A stretch of DNA of 64,000 nt. Source: JACRCT01 sp049841135. GTDB taxonomy: Bacteria; Myxococcota; Myxococcia; Myxococcales; UBA5297. Below, piece by piece: positions 18,452-26,750 of this stretch. Positions within the stretch are counted from its first letter, which is position 1; each line of letters starts with the position of its first letter. The DNA is taken from positions 372,001 to 436,000 of the forward strand of contig JASGHK010000004.1 of assembly GCA_049841135.1 (NCBI GenBank), in the 5' to 3' direction. The position numbers were made by a program, and so were the translations under genes. The notes under the pieces were generated by a model that saw nothing but the letters and a program-made list of their open reading frames with translations, was not told where the DNA came from and searched no databases.

Positions 18452-19829
18452 ATGAAGACCGTCGTCGTCGCAGGAGCTGGAATCTCCGGCCTCGCACTCG
18501 CCTGGGCGCTGCGGGGCTACGGCCTCGACGTGCGCGTCTTCGAGGCCGACGCTCGTCCCGGCGGCAAGCTCAAGAGCGACCGCATCGCCGGGTTCCTTGT
18601 CGAGAACGGCCCACAATCCTTCGGCTTCCGCGATCCCACGGCCGCCTCGCTGGTCGCCGACCTGGGCCTCGAGGATCGGCGCATCCGGGCCACCGGCGTC
18701 GCCCGGAACCGCGCCGTCGTCGCCGACGGGCGCGTCCAGAGCGTGCCCCTCTCGCCGCTCTCCTTCGCGCGCTCCCCGCTGCTGCCGATGGCCGCCAAGG
18801 TCCGCCTGCTCTGCGACCTGGCCCTGCCGCGCGGCCCGCTCAGCCATGGCACCGACGAGTCGGTCGCCGAGTTCGCGCGCCGGCGCTTCGGCGCGCGCGG
18901 GGCCCAGCGCATCTTCTTCCCCATGGTCTCCGGCCTGTACACCGGCGACCCCGAGCTCTTGAGCCTCGACTCGGCCTTCCCGCGCCTGGCTGGCCTGGAG
19001 AAGACCCACCGCAGCTTGATCGTCGGCGCGCTGGCGAGCCTGCGTGCGTCCAGCTTCACCACCCAGCTCGCCTCCTTCCGCGAAGGCATGGGCACGCTCA
19101 CGGGCGAGCTGGCCCGCCGGCTCGGCAAGGACCTGGTGCTCAACGCCGCGGTCACCTCCCTGCGCCCCTCCGGCTCGGGCTGGGACGTCCACGTGCGCCG
19201 CGCGGGCAAGCGCGAGGTCGTCCACGCCGACGCCGTCGCCCTCACCGCTCCCGCCCACGCGCTCGGCGAAGTCCTCGAAGGCCTGGACGAGGGCCTCGCC
19301 GCTCACGTCTCGCGCATCCCCTACGCGCCGATCGCCGTCGCCTATCTCGGCTACCGGCAGGCCGACCTGCCGCAGCTGCCCAAGGCCTACGGGTTCTACA
19401 CGCCGTCGACCGAGCCCAGCGGCCTGTTGGGCGCGGTCTTCACCTCCTCGCTCTTCCCCACCCACGCTCCCCTCGGCCACCACCTGCTCGCCTGCCGGCT
19501 CGGCGGCTCGCGCGACCCGCAGGTCCTCACCCGGCCCGACGAGGAGATCTTCGTGCGCGCGCACCACGAGCTTCTCCCGCTTGATGGAGATCAAGCGCGA
19601 GCCCGTCTTCTGGCGGGTCGTCCGCCACCCCCGGGCCCTGCCGCAGTACACGCTCGGCCACGCGGAGCGCCTGAAGGCCATCGGCGCCGTGCTCTCTCGC
19701 CACTCGGGCCTGTTCCTGTCGGGGAACGCCTACCGCGGCTTGGGCATCCTCGACTGCCTGCGCGAGGCCCAGCGGCTGGCGCGGCAGATGGCCGAGCACC
19801 TGAGCTGGCCCTTCCCGGCGAATCCCTAG
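18452..19829 (+). CDS. hemY: Protoporphyrinogen oxidase, HemY type (one apparent +1 frameshift)
   Basis: About 458 residues after correction. It opens with a Rossmann FAD motif, VVVAGAGISGLALAWALR, and the acidic VFEADARPGGKLKS motif of the flavin amine oxidase superfamily. The length and the conserved ENGPQSFGF segment fit oxygen-dependent protoporphyrinogen IX oxidase, which makes protoporphyrin IX for heme. The last ~80 residues are in another frame because CCGCTGATGG reads CCGCTTGATGG near 19581. Removing the T joins HHELLPL to MEIKREPVFWRV and the family's C-terminal FAD motif NAYRGLGILDCLREA. It lies directly upstream of the ResB-CcsA cytochrome c maturation genes, so this is a heme-supply neighbourhood. 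Confidence 0.85.
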
Positions 19830-20021
19830 AATTTTCCCGGCATTTGTGCGAAATGCCCGTTACCTAACCGCGACTTGACGTCACCACCCCACGCACTCCC
19901 CGATGGGGAATGCGGCTGGAATCCGGGCAGAAATCGGGGGCGGACGACGTTGTGAAGTGCCTGACCGGCGGCTGTGCCCAGAGGCGCGTGCCTTGCTCTT
20001 CTGCCGGCTGGAGAACCGACC

Positions 20022-21908
20022 ATGACGACAGCCGTAGCCACCTCCGAGCCCACCGCGGCAGCGCCCAAGAGCTCCGCTGCCGCGACCCGGGCCGAGGTGA
20101 AGCTCATCTCCCTGCTCGCCGGCGGGCTCATCCTCCTGGGGGCCCTGCTCCAATTCTTCATCACCCCCGGCGCGGTGGCCTTCGTGGTCTACACGACGCT
20201 GATGACGGTCACCCTGGTGGTGACGGCGTACGTCGTGCGCGGCCGGCTGCTCGACGCCTTCGCAGGCTTCCGGCTCGCGGCGGTCACGCTCACCATCCTC
20301 GGCGCGGGCGCGGCGCTGGGCACGCTCATCCTCCAGAACAAGCCGGCGAGCTACTACCCCAGCGCGCTGGGCGGCGTGGGCAGCCTCATCCTCGCCCTGC
20401 GCCTGGACGACCTCTTCCACAGCTTCTGGTTCGGCGGCGTCATCGCGCTGATGAACACCGGGCTCATCACCTCCGCCCTCCGGCGCTGGCCCATCACCCG
20501 GCGCAACGTCGGCTTCTTCATGGTGCACCTGGGCATCATCGTCACGCTGGTCGGCGCGGGCGTCTCTGCGGTCTTCTCGATCAAGGGCCGCATCGACCTG
20601 CGCGTCGGCCAGAGCGCGAGCACGGTCAGCGTCACCAAGTCCGGCCTGCCGACCCCGCCGGAGCTGCCGCTCAACGCTTCGCTGCAGCTGCTCGACTTCG
20701 ACGTCGATCACTACGCCGACATCCCGCGCCTGCGCCTGTTCCTGCCGGCCAAGAAGGGCTCGGGCTACGACCTGAAGGCCTCCTTCGAGGGCGAGATCGG
20801 CGTGCTCCACAAGCTGCCGGGCGGCAACGCCTTCCGCGCCAAGGCCTTCTACCCGGACCTGGTGCTGGGTGAACGGCTGGTGGAGACCGGCGGCGACAAG
20901 CCGGCGCTCAAGCTGACCGTGGACGGGCAGCCGACCTGGCTGATGGCCGGCTCGGGTGAGCGCCAGCGCCTCGACACCAAGGACGGAAAGGTGGCGGTGG
21001 TCTTCGGCTGGCAGCGGCCGGCGGTGAAGATCGAAGGGCCACTGCACACCGTGAAGACCGACAAGGGCGAGCCGGTGCCGGTTCGAATCGGCGAGACGAT
21101 CACCCTCGACGGGATGAAGGTCACCGCGCTGCGCTACTTCCCGCAGTTCACCTACGACATCGCCACCAAGACCGCGGTCAACGTCAGCGACCGGCCGATC
21201 AACCCGGCGCTGGAGGTCGACGTCGACGGCAAGACCAAGAAGTGGCTGTTCGCCAACATGCCGGGGTTCGGCCACGGCGACGGCCCGAACCTCGTCTACG
21301 CCTTCTCGCCCGAGGGCGGCAGCTCGAACGCGACGGTGCTGGCGGTGGCCGGCGCGGACAAGACGGTGCTGGTGAAGAAGCCCGATGGCACCGAGCAGAC
21401 CCTGCCCCTCACCGACGGCCTGGAGCTGGAGGGCGTCAAGTTCGGAGCCCTGCTGGAGAAGGCTTCGGTCAACCGCGAGCCGACCACCGCGTCGCAGGAG
21501 ATGAAGAATCCCGCCCTGCTCGTCGAGGTCACCAACGAAGGCCTGACCCGCGAGGTGATGATGATGGCCGGCCAGAGGGATCCGGTGGAGGTCGGCAACG
21601 GCTTCCTGACCTTCGAGACGCGCGTCGACGACGTCAAGGCGTTCCGCTCCGCGGTCGCGGTCCATTCCGGCGCCGCCGGCAGCGGGGGCGAGGCGCGCAA
21701 GGAGCTCGTCGAGGTCAACGCGCCGGTCAACGTCGGCGACTGGAAGGTCTACCAGGTCAACTACGACCCGAAGGACCCCACCTACTCCGGCTTCGAGGCC
21801 GTGAGGGACCCGGGCGTCAACTGGGTCTTCGTGGGCTTCGGGCTCCTGTTCTCGGGCGTCTTCTACATGATCTACGTCGGCCCCCGCATGCGCCGGAAGG
21901 AGGCCTAG
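20022..21908 (+). CDS. resB: ResB-like cytochrome c biogenesis protein
   Basis: A 628-residue membrane protein. Transmembrane helices lie at about residues 28-50, 52-72, 82-102 and 150-180, with a last one near the C-terminus (WVFVGFGLLFSGVFYMIYV). A large periplasmic region sits between the fourth and fifth. This is the System II (Ccs/Res) ResB/Ccs1 layout; ResB and CcsA together carry heme out and attach it to CxxCH motifs of apocytochromes. The ATG at 20022 is in front of the first helix and behind GGAGAACC. It ends 6 bases before the ccsA start, so the two are coupled. The region before 20022 has a weak stem (GGCATTT/AAATGCC, 19839-19857). Confidence 0.85.
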   Translation: MTTAVATSEPTAAAPKSSAAATRAEVKLISLLAGGLILLGALLQFFITPGAVAFVVYTTLMTVTLVVTAYVVRGRLLDAFAGFRLAAVTLTILGAGAALGTLILQNKPASYYPSALGGVGSLILALRLDDLFHSFWFGGVIALMNTGLITSALRRWPITRRNVGFFMVHLGIIVTLVGAGVSAVFSIKGRIDLRVGQSASTVSVTKSGLPTPPELPLNASLQLLDFDVDHYADIPRLRLFLPAKKGSGYDLKASFEGEIGVLHKLPGGNAFRAKAFYPDLVLGERLVETGGDKPALKLTVDGQPTWLMAGSGERQRLDTKDGKVAVVFGWQRPAVKIEGPLHTVKTDKGEPVPVRIGETITLDGMKVTALRYFPQFTYDIATKTAVNVSDRPINPALEVDVDGKTKKWLFANMPGFGHGDGPNLVYAFSPEGGSSNATVLAVAGADKTVLVKKPDGTEQTLPLTDGLELEGVKFGALLEKASVNREPTTASQEMKNPALLVEVTNEGLTREVMMMAGQRDPVEVGNGFLTFETRVDDVKAFRSAVAVHSGAAGSGGEARKELVEVNAPVNVGDWKVYQVNYDPKDPTYSGFEAVRDPGVNWVFVGFGLLFSGVFYMIYVGPRMRRKEA

Positions 21909-21914
21909 CAAGCC

Positions 21915-22754
21915 ATGGACTTCACCCTGCTGACGACTCACCCGCTCTACGCTGCCACCGGCGCCGCCTACGCCGCCTCGGCCGCCTTCTACGGCATGGC
22001 GTTCAAGTCGACCAAGGCGATCATCGGCCGGCTCGGCACGGCGTTGATGGGCGTGGCCGTGGTCCTGAACGTCGGCCTCATCATCTCGCGGTGGATGGCC
22101 GCGGACCGCCCGCCGTTCAAGTCGCTGTTCGAGACGCTGGTCTTCCTGGCGGTCTGCTTCGCCGCCGTCTACCTGGTCATGGAGACGGTGCTCAAGACGC
22201 GGGTCTTCGGCGCGGTCTTCGCGGCCTCCTGCCTGGGCGTCTTGCTCTTCGGCTTGACCAAGTGGGACGCGGAGATCGTCAAGCTGCCGCCAGCGCTGCA
22301 GAGCGCCTGGTTCGTCCCGCACGTCATCGTCTACTTCGTGGGCTACGCGGCGCTGTTCTTCGCGACCGCGATGTCGGTCATCCAGCTCTTCAAGCCGACC
22401 TTCACCATCCAGGCGGGCACCATCTTCAAGGGCGCCATCAGCCTGGAGGACGTGGCCTACCACGCGGTGCGCTTCGGCTTCGTCACCCTGACCTTCGGCC
22501 TGCTGGTCGGCTCCATCTGGGCCAAGGGCGCCTGGGGCGACTACTGGGTGTGGGACCCGAAGGAGAACTGGTCGCTGGTGAGCTGGCTGGTCTACGCGGC
22601 CTATCTCCACGTCCGGCACGTCAAGTCCTGGCGTGGCAACCGCGCGGCCTGGCTGACCATCATCGGCTTCGCGGTGGTGATGTTCACCTACCTGGGCATG
22701 AGCATGCTCCCCACCGCCGCCGAGAGCGCGCACGTCTACCAGGACCAGGGCTGA
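21915..22754 (+). CDS. ccsA: Cytochrome c biogenesis protein CcsA/CcsB (heme handling)
   Basis: A 279-residue polytopic protein with about eight transmembrane helices and the diagnostic tryptophan-rich WWD motif, WGDYWVWDPKENWSLVSW, near residues 210-230. This is the heme-binding site of the heme-handling superfamily. Conserved His residues flank it (HVIVYF, YHAVRF, HVRHVKSW). It works with ResB to deliver reduced heme to apocytochromes on the outer face of the cytoplasmic membrane. A probable client in the window is the di-heme lipoprotein at 1338-2642. A GC-rich hairpin follows the gene. Confidence 0.92.
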   Translation: MDFTLLTTHPLYAATGAAYAASAAFYGMAFKSTKAIIGRLGTALMGVAVVLNVGLIISRWMAADRPPFKSLFETLVFLAVCFAAVYLVMETVLKTRVFGAVFAASCLGVLLFGLTKWDAEIVKLPPALQSAWFVPHVIVYFVGYAALFFATAMSVIQLFKPTFTIQAGTIFKGAISLEDVAYHAVRFGFVTLTFGLLVGSIWAKGAWGDYWVWDPKENWSLVSWLVYAAYLHVRHVKSWRGNRAAWLTIIGFAVVMFTYLGMSMLPTAAESAHVYQDQG

Positions 22755-22784
22755 CACCAGGCCCGCTGAGCTTCTCGTCTCCTC

Positions 22785-22813
22785 GCGGCCCTGCCGGTCT
22801 CTGGCGGGGCCGC
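22785..22813 (+). terminator. GC-rich hairpin after ccsA
   Basis: GCGGCCCTGCC (22785-22795) pairs with GGCGGGGCCGC (22803-22813), with one G-T wobble and a 7-base loop. It begins 31 bases after the ccsA stop. There is no clear T-run, so the terminator role is moderate. Confidence 0.5.
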
Positions 22814-22872
22814 GGTGTTCTCGGGGCCCGCCATGCACCGCTTCTGGCCCCACGCGGGTCGGTGGTAGAAGG

Positions 22873-24039
22873 ATGGCTTCGCTCGGGTGCGCCGTGACGA
22901 TCGACAAGCCTTTCCGCTACCCCCTCGCCGGACCGGTCGACGCGACCGGGTTCGACGAGTTCCTGGCCACTGAGCTGGGGACCCCGGGCGTCAACCTGCG
23001 CCGATTCGCGGCCGAGCTCGCCGACACCTTCGGCGCCGAGCGCTTGTCGCTGACCAACTCCGGAGGCTCGGCGGCCCTCGCGGCGGCCTTCGCGCTGGCC
23101 GAGCAATGCGGGCGCGGGCAGGCCCTGGCATCGGGCTTCACCTCGGCGACGACCCTCTCGGCACTGCAGGCCGCCGGCTTCGAGGTCAATCTGGTCGACG
23201 TCGAGGAGGACGGCTTCAACGTCGACCTCGAGGCGCTGGAGGCGGCCATCGGGCCTTCGACCAAGGTCCTGTGCGTCAACCACTTCCTGGGCTTCCCGGC
23301 GTCCATCGACGAGATCGACGAGCTCGCCTCGCAGCGCGGGCTGCTGGTGCTGCAGGACTGCTCGCAGTCGATGGACCTGCGCGTCGGCGGCGGTCCGGCG
23401 CACCTGCGCGGCACGCTGGCGACCTGGAGCTTCGGCCACGCCGATCACCTGTCGGCCTTCGGCGGCGGCGCGGTGATCTGCCCGGACGAGGACTGGCACC
23501 GGCGGGTGGAGTCCATCTCCAACGGCGGCCAGGCGTGTACTTGCCACACCGACCGGCTCGACTGCCTGGCGCCGCAGGGGGTGAACCACAAGGCCTGGTA
23601 CGAACGGGCCGGCTTCGACCTGCAGATGAGCGAGCTGAACGCGGTCTTCGGGCGCTCCCAGCTGCGTAGCTTCCGCATGCAGGAGGACCGGAGGCGGCGC
23701 CACTACCGCACGCTCTACGACTTCCTCCACGGCCACACCGCGCTGCGGCTGTGGGCGGCCCCGGAGGACAGCGGCTCGCCGGCGTTCTTCCCGGTGCAGA
23801 TCCGCGAGGGCGACCCCGAGGACATCGCGGCGCGGCTGCGGGCGCGCGAGGTCGAGGTGCGCTCGCTGGAGACCGCGGTGGCCTGCGGGCAGCCGGCCTT
23901 CCGCAACCTGCCGCACGACGGGCTGGCGCGGTGCACCGCGCTCGCGGCGTCCACCTTCCTGGTCGGCATCCACCAGACGCTCAAGGACGAGGAGATGGCG
24001 GCGGTGGCGCGGCTGATCAACGAAGAGGCGATGCTGTAG
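22873..24039 (+). CDS. DegT/RfbH-type PMP and [2Fe-2S] sugar dehydrase-like protein
   Basis: A 388-residue fold-type I PLP protein of the DegT/DnrJ/EryC1/StrS group, with the cofactor phosphate loop TNSGGSAALA and Asp162. The usual Schiff-base Lys is absent: SFGHADHLSAFGGG has His192 in its place. Four Cys follow the pattern C163-x58-C222-x-C224-x6-C231. As I recall, the CDP-4-keto-6-deoxyglucose-3-dehydrase E1/RfbH has a catalytic His replacing Lys and C-x57-C-x-C-x7-C binding a [2Fe-2S] cluster. The match suggests a radical-type C3 sugar dehydrase rather than an aminotransferase. It stands alone, with no nucleotide-sugar genes nearby. The start is uncertain; a GTG at 22894 would drop seven residues. 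Confidence 0.75.
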   Translation: MASLGCAVTIDKPFRYPLAGPVDATGFDEFLATELGTPGVNLRRFAAELADTFGAERLSLTNSGGSAALAAAFALAEQCGRGQALASGFTSATTLSALQAAGFEVNLVDVEEDGFNVDLEALEAAIGPSTKVLCVNHFLGFPASIDEIDELASQRGLLVLQDCSQSMDLRVGGGPAHLRGTLATWSFGHADHLSAFGGGAVICPDEDWHRRVESISNGGQACTCHTDRLDCLAPQGVNHKAWYERAGFDLQMSELNAVFGRSQLRSFRMQEDRRRRHYRTLYDFLHGHTALRLWAAPEDSGSPAFFPVQIREGDPEDIAARLRAREVEVRSLETAVACGQPAFRNLPHDGLARCTALAASTFLVGIHQTLKDEEMAAVARLINEEAML

Positions 24040-24072
24040 GCCTGCCTCGCGACGCCGCGGGGGCGCTCGGAC

Positions 24073-24627
24073 TCACTCGGCGACACCGAGATGCTTCGGG
24101 GACACCGCCTCCACCAGCCACACGTCGTTCTCGGCGAGGAAGAACTTCACGCCATCGCGGCGCATCGCCGCGCAGTCCACCCGCAGGATGAGCAGCTTCG
24201 CGCCCTTCCTCACGTGCCGCTGCCCCACCGTCCTCGCCGTGCGCACGTCGATGCTCAGGTGGACGTATTGCCGGTCCATGGGCTTGAGGCCCTCGGCCTG
24301 GATGGCGGGCCAGGCGGCGCTGGTGGTGCCGTGGAAGAGTCGCGCCGGCGGCTCCCGCTCCTCGAAGGTCCGGTCGACCTGGCTCGTCGAGTGGCCCTGG
24401 ACCGCGCGGATGCGTCCGTCCTGGAGCTGGTAGCGGCCCTTCGAATCGGTCCGGACGATCTCCTCCAGAGCCGCGCGGTCGAGGGCCTCGCCGTCCTTGC
24501 CGAGCGCCTCGATGAGCTCGTCGACTCCGACCCAGCCCTCCTGGTCCAGGGTCAGGCCCACGCTCTCCGGCGCGTGGCGCAACACGTAGGCCAGGTGCTT
24601 GCTCTGCTCGGTCTGCGTCCGGGGCAC
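24073..24627 (-). CDS. kptA: RNA 2'-phosphotransferase Tpt1/KptA
   Basis: A 184-residue protein with all recognisable Tpt1 motifs: SKHLAYVLRHAPESVGL (catalytic Arg-His), IRAVQGHS, FHGTTSAAW and VHLSIDVRTARTVGQRH. Tpt1/KptA moves an internal RNA 2'-phosphate to NAD+, giving ADP-ribose cyclic phosphate and nicotinamide; some bacterial members also ADP-ribosylate nucleic-acid 5'-phosphate ends. Bacteria lack the tRNA-splicing pathway that makes its classic substrate, so its role is probably RNA repair or signalling. It follows a lipoprotein gene by 4 bases and is divergent from a SWIM-ligase-WGR gene. Confidence 0.9.
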   Translation of the reverse strand: MPRTQTEQSKHLAYVLRHAPESVGLTLDQEGWVGVDELIEALGKDGEALDRAALEEIVRTDSKGRYQLQDGRIRAVQGHSTSQVDRTFEEREPPARLFHGTTSAAWPAIQAEGLKPMDRQYVHLSIDVRTARTVGQRHVRKGAKLLILRVDCAAMRRDGVKFFLAENDVWLVEAVSPKHLGVAE

Positions 24628-24631
24628 GGCG

Positions 24632-25261
24632 TCACGGCTCCTTCCTCGGCGCTTCGACGACCGACAAGACCTCGACGCGGCAGGCGTCCGGCGATGGGCA
24701 GCGTCGGATCTCGAGCCAGGTGCCCGCCTCGCCCTCGAGCCAGCCGGTCTCGGCCACCAGATCCTCCGAGCGCTCGGTCTTCTGAGGCTCCTGGCGCGCC
24801 ACGTTCGAGAGCGCGTCGGCCTTCGGAAGGTTGGTATCCATCGACACGCAGTAGCGTCCCCCCTCCCTGCGCCAGACGGTCACGTACTGCCCCTCCTCGA
24901 CGGGCCCGTCGCCAGCCTGGAAGCGGAAGTCGCCGACGGTCCAGCCGAGATCGCCGGTCGGGGAGGCCCCGGCCTTCTCGGGCGCCCAAGTCAACGAGGT
25001 CCCCTGCCCGGCGATCAGCGGCGCCCACCGCTGCAGGACCTCAGCGCGGCCCACGGCGAAGGTCTTTCCGCCGAAGATGGCGTCCGAGCAGACGAGCGTG
25101 CCGAAGGCCTGGGCGTCGTGGTCGCGGCAGGCCCGGTCAAGAGCGCGATCGGCCTCCTTCATCTGAGACTCGGCTGTCGCGGACGCCTTCGAGCCGGTGG
25201 TGGCGCAGGCGGCCAGGAACGCGGCCGCGAAGAAGAGCGGGAAGAGGAGGTGCATTCGCAT
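24632..25261 (-). CDS. Lipoprotein with an NTF2/SnoaL-like domain
   Basis: A 209-residue lipoprotein. The signal peptide ends in the lipobox LAAC. The mature part (about residues 30-150) has the 'DRACRDHDAQAFGTLVCSDAIFGG' and 'GRYCVSMDTNLPKAD' pattern of a small alpha+beta NTF2-like fold, as in DUF4440-type proteins, that can bind small ligands or act as an accessory domain. A Cys-containing tail (CPSPDACRVEVL) follows. It is the first gene of a two-gene operon with kptA (4-base gap). A functional link to KptA is not obvious. Confidence 0.55.
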   Translation of the reverse strand: MRMHLLFPLFFAAAFLAACATTGSKASATAESQMKEADRALDRACRDHDAQAFGTLVCSDAIFGGKTFAVGRAEVLQRWAPLIAGQGTSLTWAPEKAGASPTGDLGWTVGDFRFQAGDGPVEEGQYVTVWRREGGRYCVSMDTNLPKADALSNVARQEPQKTERSEDLVAETGWLEGEAGTWLEIRRCPSPDACRVEVLSVVEAPRKEP

Positions 25262-25320
25262 GGCTCACCCTACCTCGGAAAGGCGCTAGGCTCGGGCCTC
25301 GACACTCGACGGAGGCATCG

Positions 25321-26688
25321 ATGCCAGACCTGGAAGACGGACAGTCCGTGGAGGTGCAGGGCTCGGGCTCGGCGATGTACACGCTCAAGAACGTCGGCGG
25401 CGTGTACTCGTGCAGCTGTCCGGCCTGGCGCAACCAGTCCGCCGGCATCGAGCGGCGCACCTGCAAGCACCTGAAGGCCTATCGCGGCGAGGAGCTGGAG
25501 CTCTCCCGCGTCGGTGGCGCCGCGCCCTCGCCCCGCAGGCCGGAGGCCTCCGGCACCACCGGCACCCCCACCGCGCCCAAGGCGGCCGGCGGCGAGCCAC
25601 CGGTGCTGCTCGCCGAGCGCTGGGAGGGCGACATCCAGCCCGAGGGCTGGTGGATGAGCGAGAAGCTCGACGGCGTGCGCGCCTACTGGAACGGCAAGAA
25701 CTTCATCACCCGCCAGGGAAACACGTACCTGGCTCCCGACTGGTTCGTCGAAGGCCTGCCCGACACGCCGCTCGACGGCGAGCTCTGGGTCGACCGCAAG
25801 GCGTTCTCGCGCACCATCTCCATCGTCCGCCGCCAGGACAAGTCCGACCACTGGAAGGCGGTGAAGTACCTGGTGTTCGACGCGCCCTCCATCAAGGATC
25901 CCTTCGAGCGGCGCGTCCAGGCGTGCCAGGACCTGCTCCAGACGCGCGCCCCCAAGTTCGCCGCCTGGCACCCGCACGAGCTCTGCAAGGGCGTCGACCA
26001 CCTCAAGGCCGAGCTCGCGCGGATCAACGGCCTGGGCGGAGAGGGGCTGATGCTGCGCAAGCCCAACTCGCTCTACCAGGTCGGCCGGTCGTCGACGCTG
26101 CTCAAGGTGAAGACCTTCCACGACGCCGAGGCCACGGTGCTCGAGCACGTCGCCGGCCTGGGCCGACACAAGGGCCGCATGGGCTCGCTGCTCGTCCAGC
26201 TCCCGGACGGCACCCGGTTCAACGTGGGCACCGGCTTCTCCGACCACGAGCGCGAAGCGCCGCCGACCGTGGGCAGCGTCATCACCTTCCGCTACTTCGA
26301 GCTCACCGAGGCCGGCGTGCCGCGCTTCCCGTCCTACGTGGGCCTGCGTGCGGAGGCGGCCATCGCCGCACCGGTCGCGCCGCAGGAACCTGCCAGGAAG
26401 AACGTGCCCCGCCCGGTGGCGCCCCCTGCCCCCGCCGCCGCGCCGACGCCGGCGGCTGCTCCAGCGCCCTCCGGCTCGGGCGCCAAGCGCCACTTCGAGT
26501 TCGTCGAGGGAGCCTCCTCCAAGTTCTGGGAGGTGGAGATCAAGGGCAACGACCAGTACGTCACCTACGGCCGGATCGGCTCGGCCGGCCAGACCAAGCT
26601 CAAGACCTTCTCCACGCCCGAGGCGGCGGCCGCGGACACCGCCAAGCTCATCGCCGAGAAGACGAAGAAGGGCTACGCCGAGACGTAG
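25321..26688 (+). CDS. ATP-dependent DNA ligase fused to SWIM zinc finger and WGR domains
   Basis: A 455-residue protein with a GGAGG ribosome site 5 bases upstream. Domains in order: a SWIM zinc finger (C31-x-C33-x14-C48-x-H50); a linker; an ATP-dependent ligase adenylation domain with motif I SEKLDGVRAYW (nucleophile Lys115), motif III LDGELW, motif IV GGEGLMLRK and motif V LLKVK; an OB-fold region; a Pro/Ala linker; and a C-terminal WGR domain (FVEGASSKFWEVE, then YGRIGSAGQTKLKTF and KGYAET). WGR domains bind damaged nucleic acid in PARPs. The protein probably seals nicks at damaged ends. It is divergent from kptA and its lipoprotein. Not the housekeeping LigA. Confidence 0.85.
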   Translation: MPDLEDGQSVEVQGSGSAMYTLKNVGGVYSCSCPAWRNQSAGIERRTCKHLKAYRGEELELSRVGGAAPSPRRPEASGTTGTPTAPKAAGGEPPVLLAERWEGDIQPEGWWMSEKLDGVRAYWNGKNFITRQGNTYLAPDWFVEGLPDTPLDGELWVDRKAFSRTISIVRRQDKSDHWKAVKYLVFDAPSIKDPFERRVQACQDLLQTRAPKFAAWHPHELCKGVDHLKAELARINGLGGEGLMLRKPNSLYQVGRSSTLLKVKTFHDAEATVLEHVAGLGRHKGRMGSLLVQLPDGTRFNVGTGFSDHEREAPPTVGSVITFRYFELTEAGVPRFPSYVGLRAEAAIAAPVAPQEPARKNVPRPVAPPAPAAAPTPAAAPAPSGSGAKRHFEFVEGASSKFWEVEIKGNDQYVTYGRIGSAGQTKLKTFSTPEAAAADTAKLIAEKTKKGYAET

Positions 26689-26711
26689 ACCTGACCGGGT
26701 CGGCTTGGCTC

Positions 26712-26748
26712 GAAGCCCCCGAAGCCCGAAGCCCGCAGCCCGAAGCCC
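26712..26748. repeat. Heptamer tandem array (GAAGCCC)
   Basis: GAAGCCC occurs at 26712-26718 and then in register as GAAGCCC, GAAGCCC, GCAGCCC and GAAGCCC (26721-26748). It lies in the gap between the convergent ligase and Cys-rich lipoprotein genes. A related degenerate heptamer array is at 33506-33540. Confidence 0.6.
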
Positions 26749-26750
26749 AG

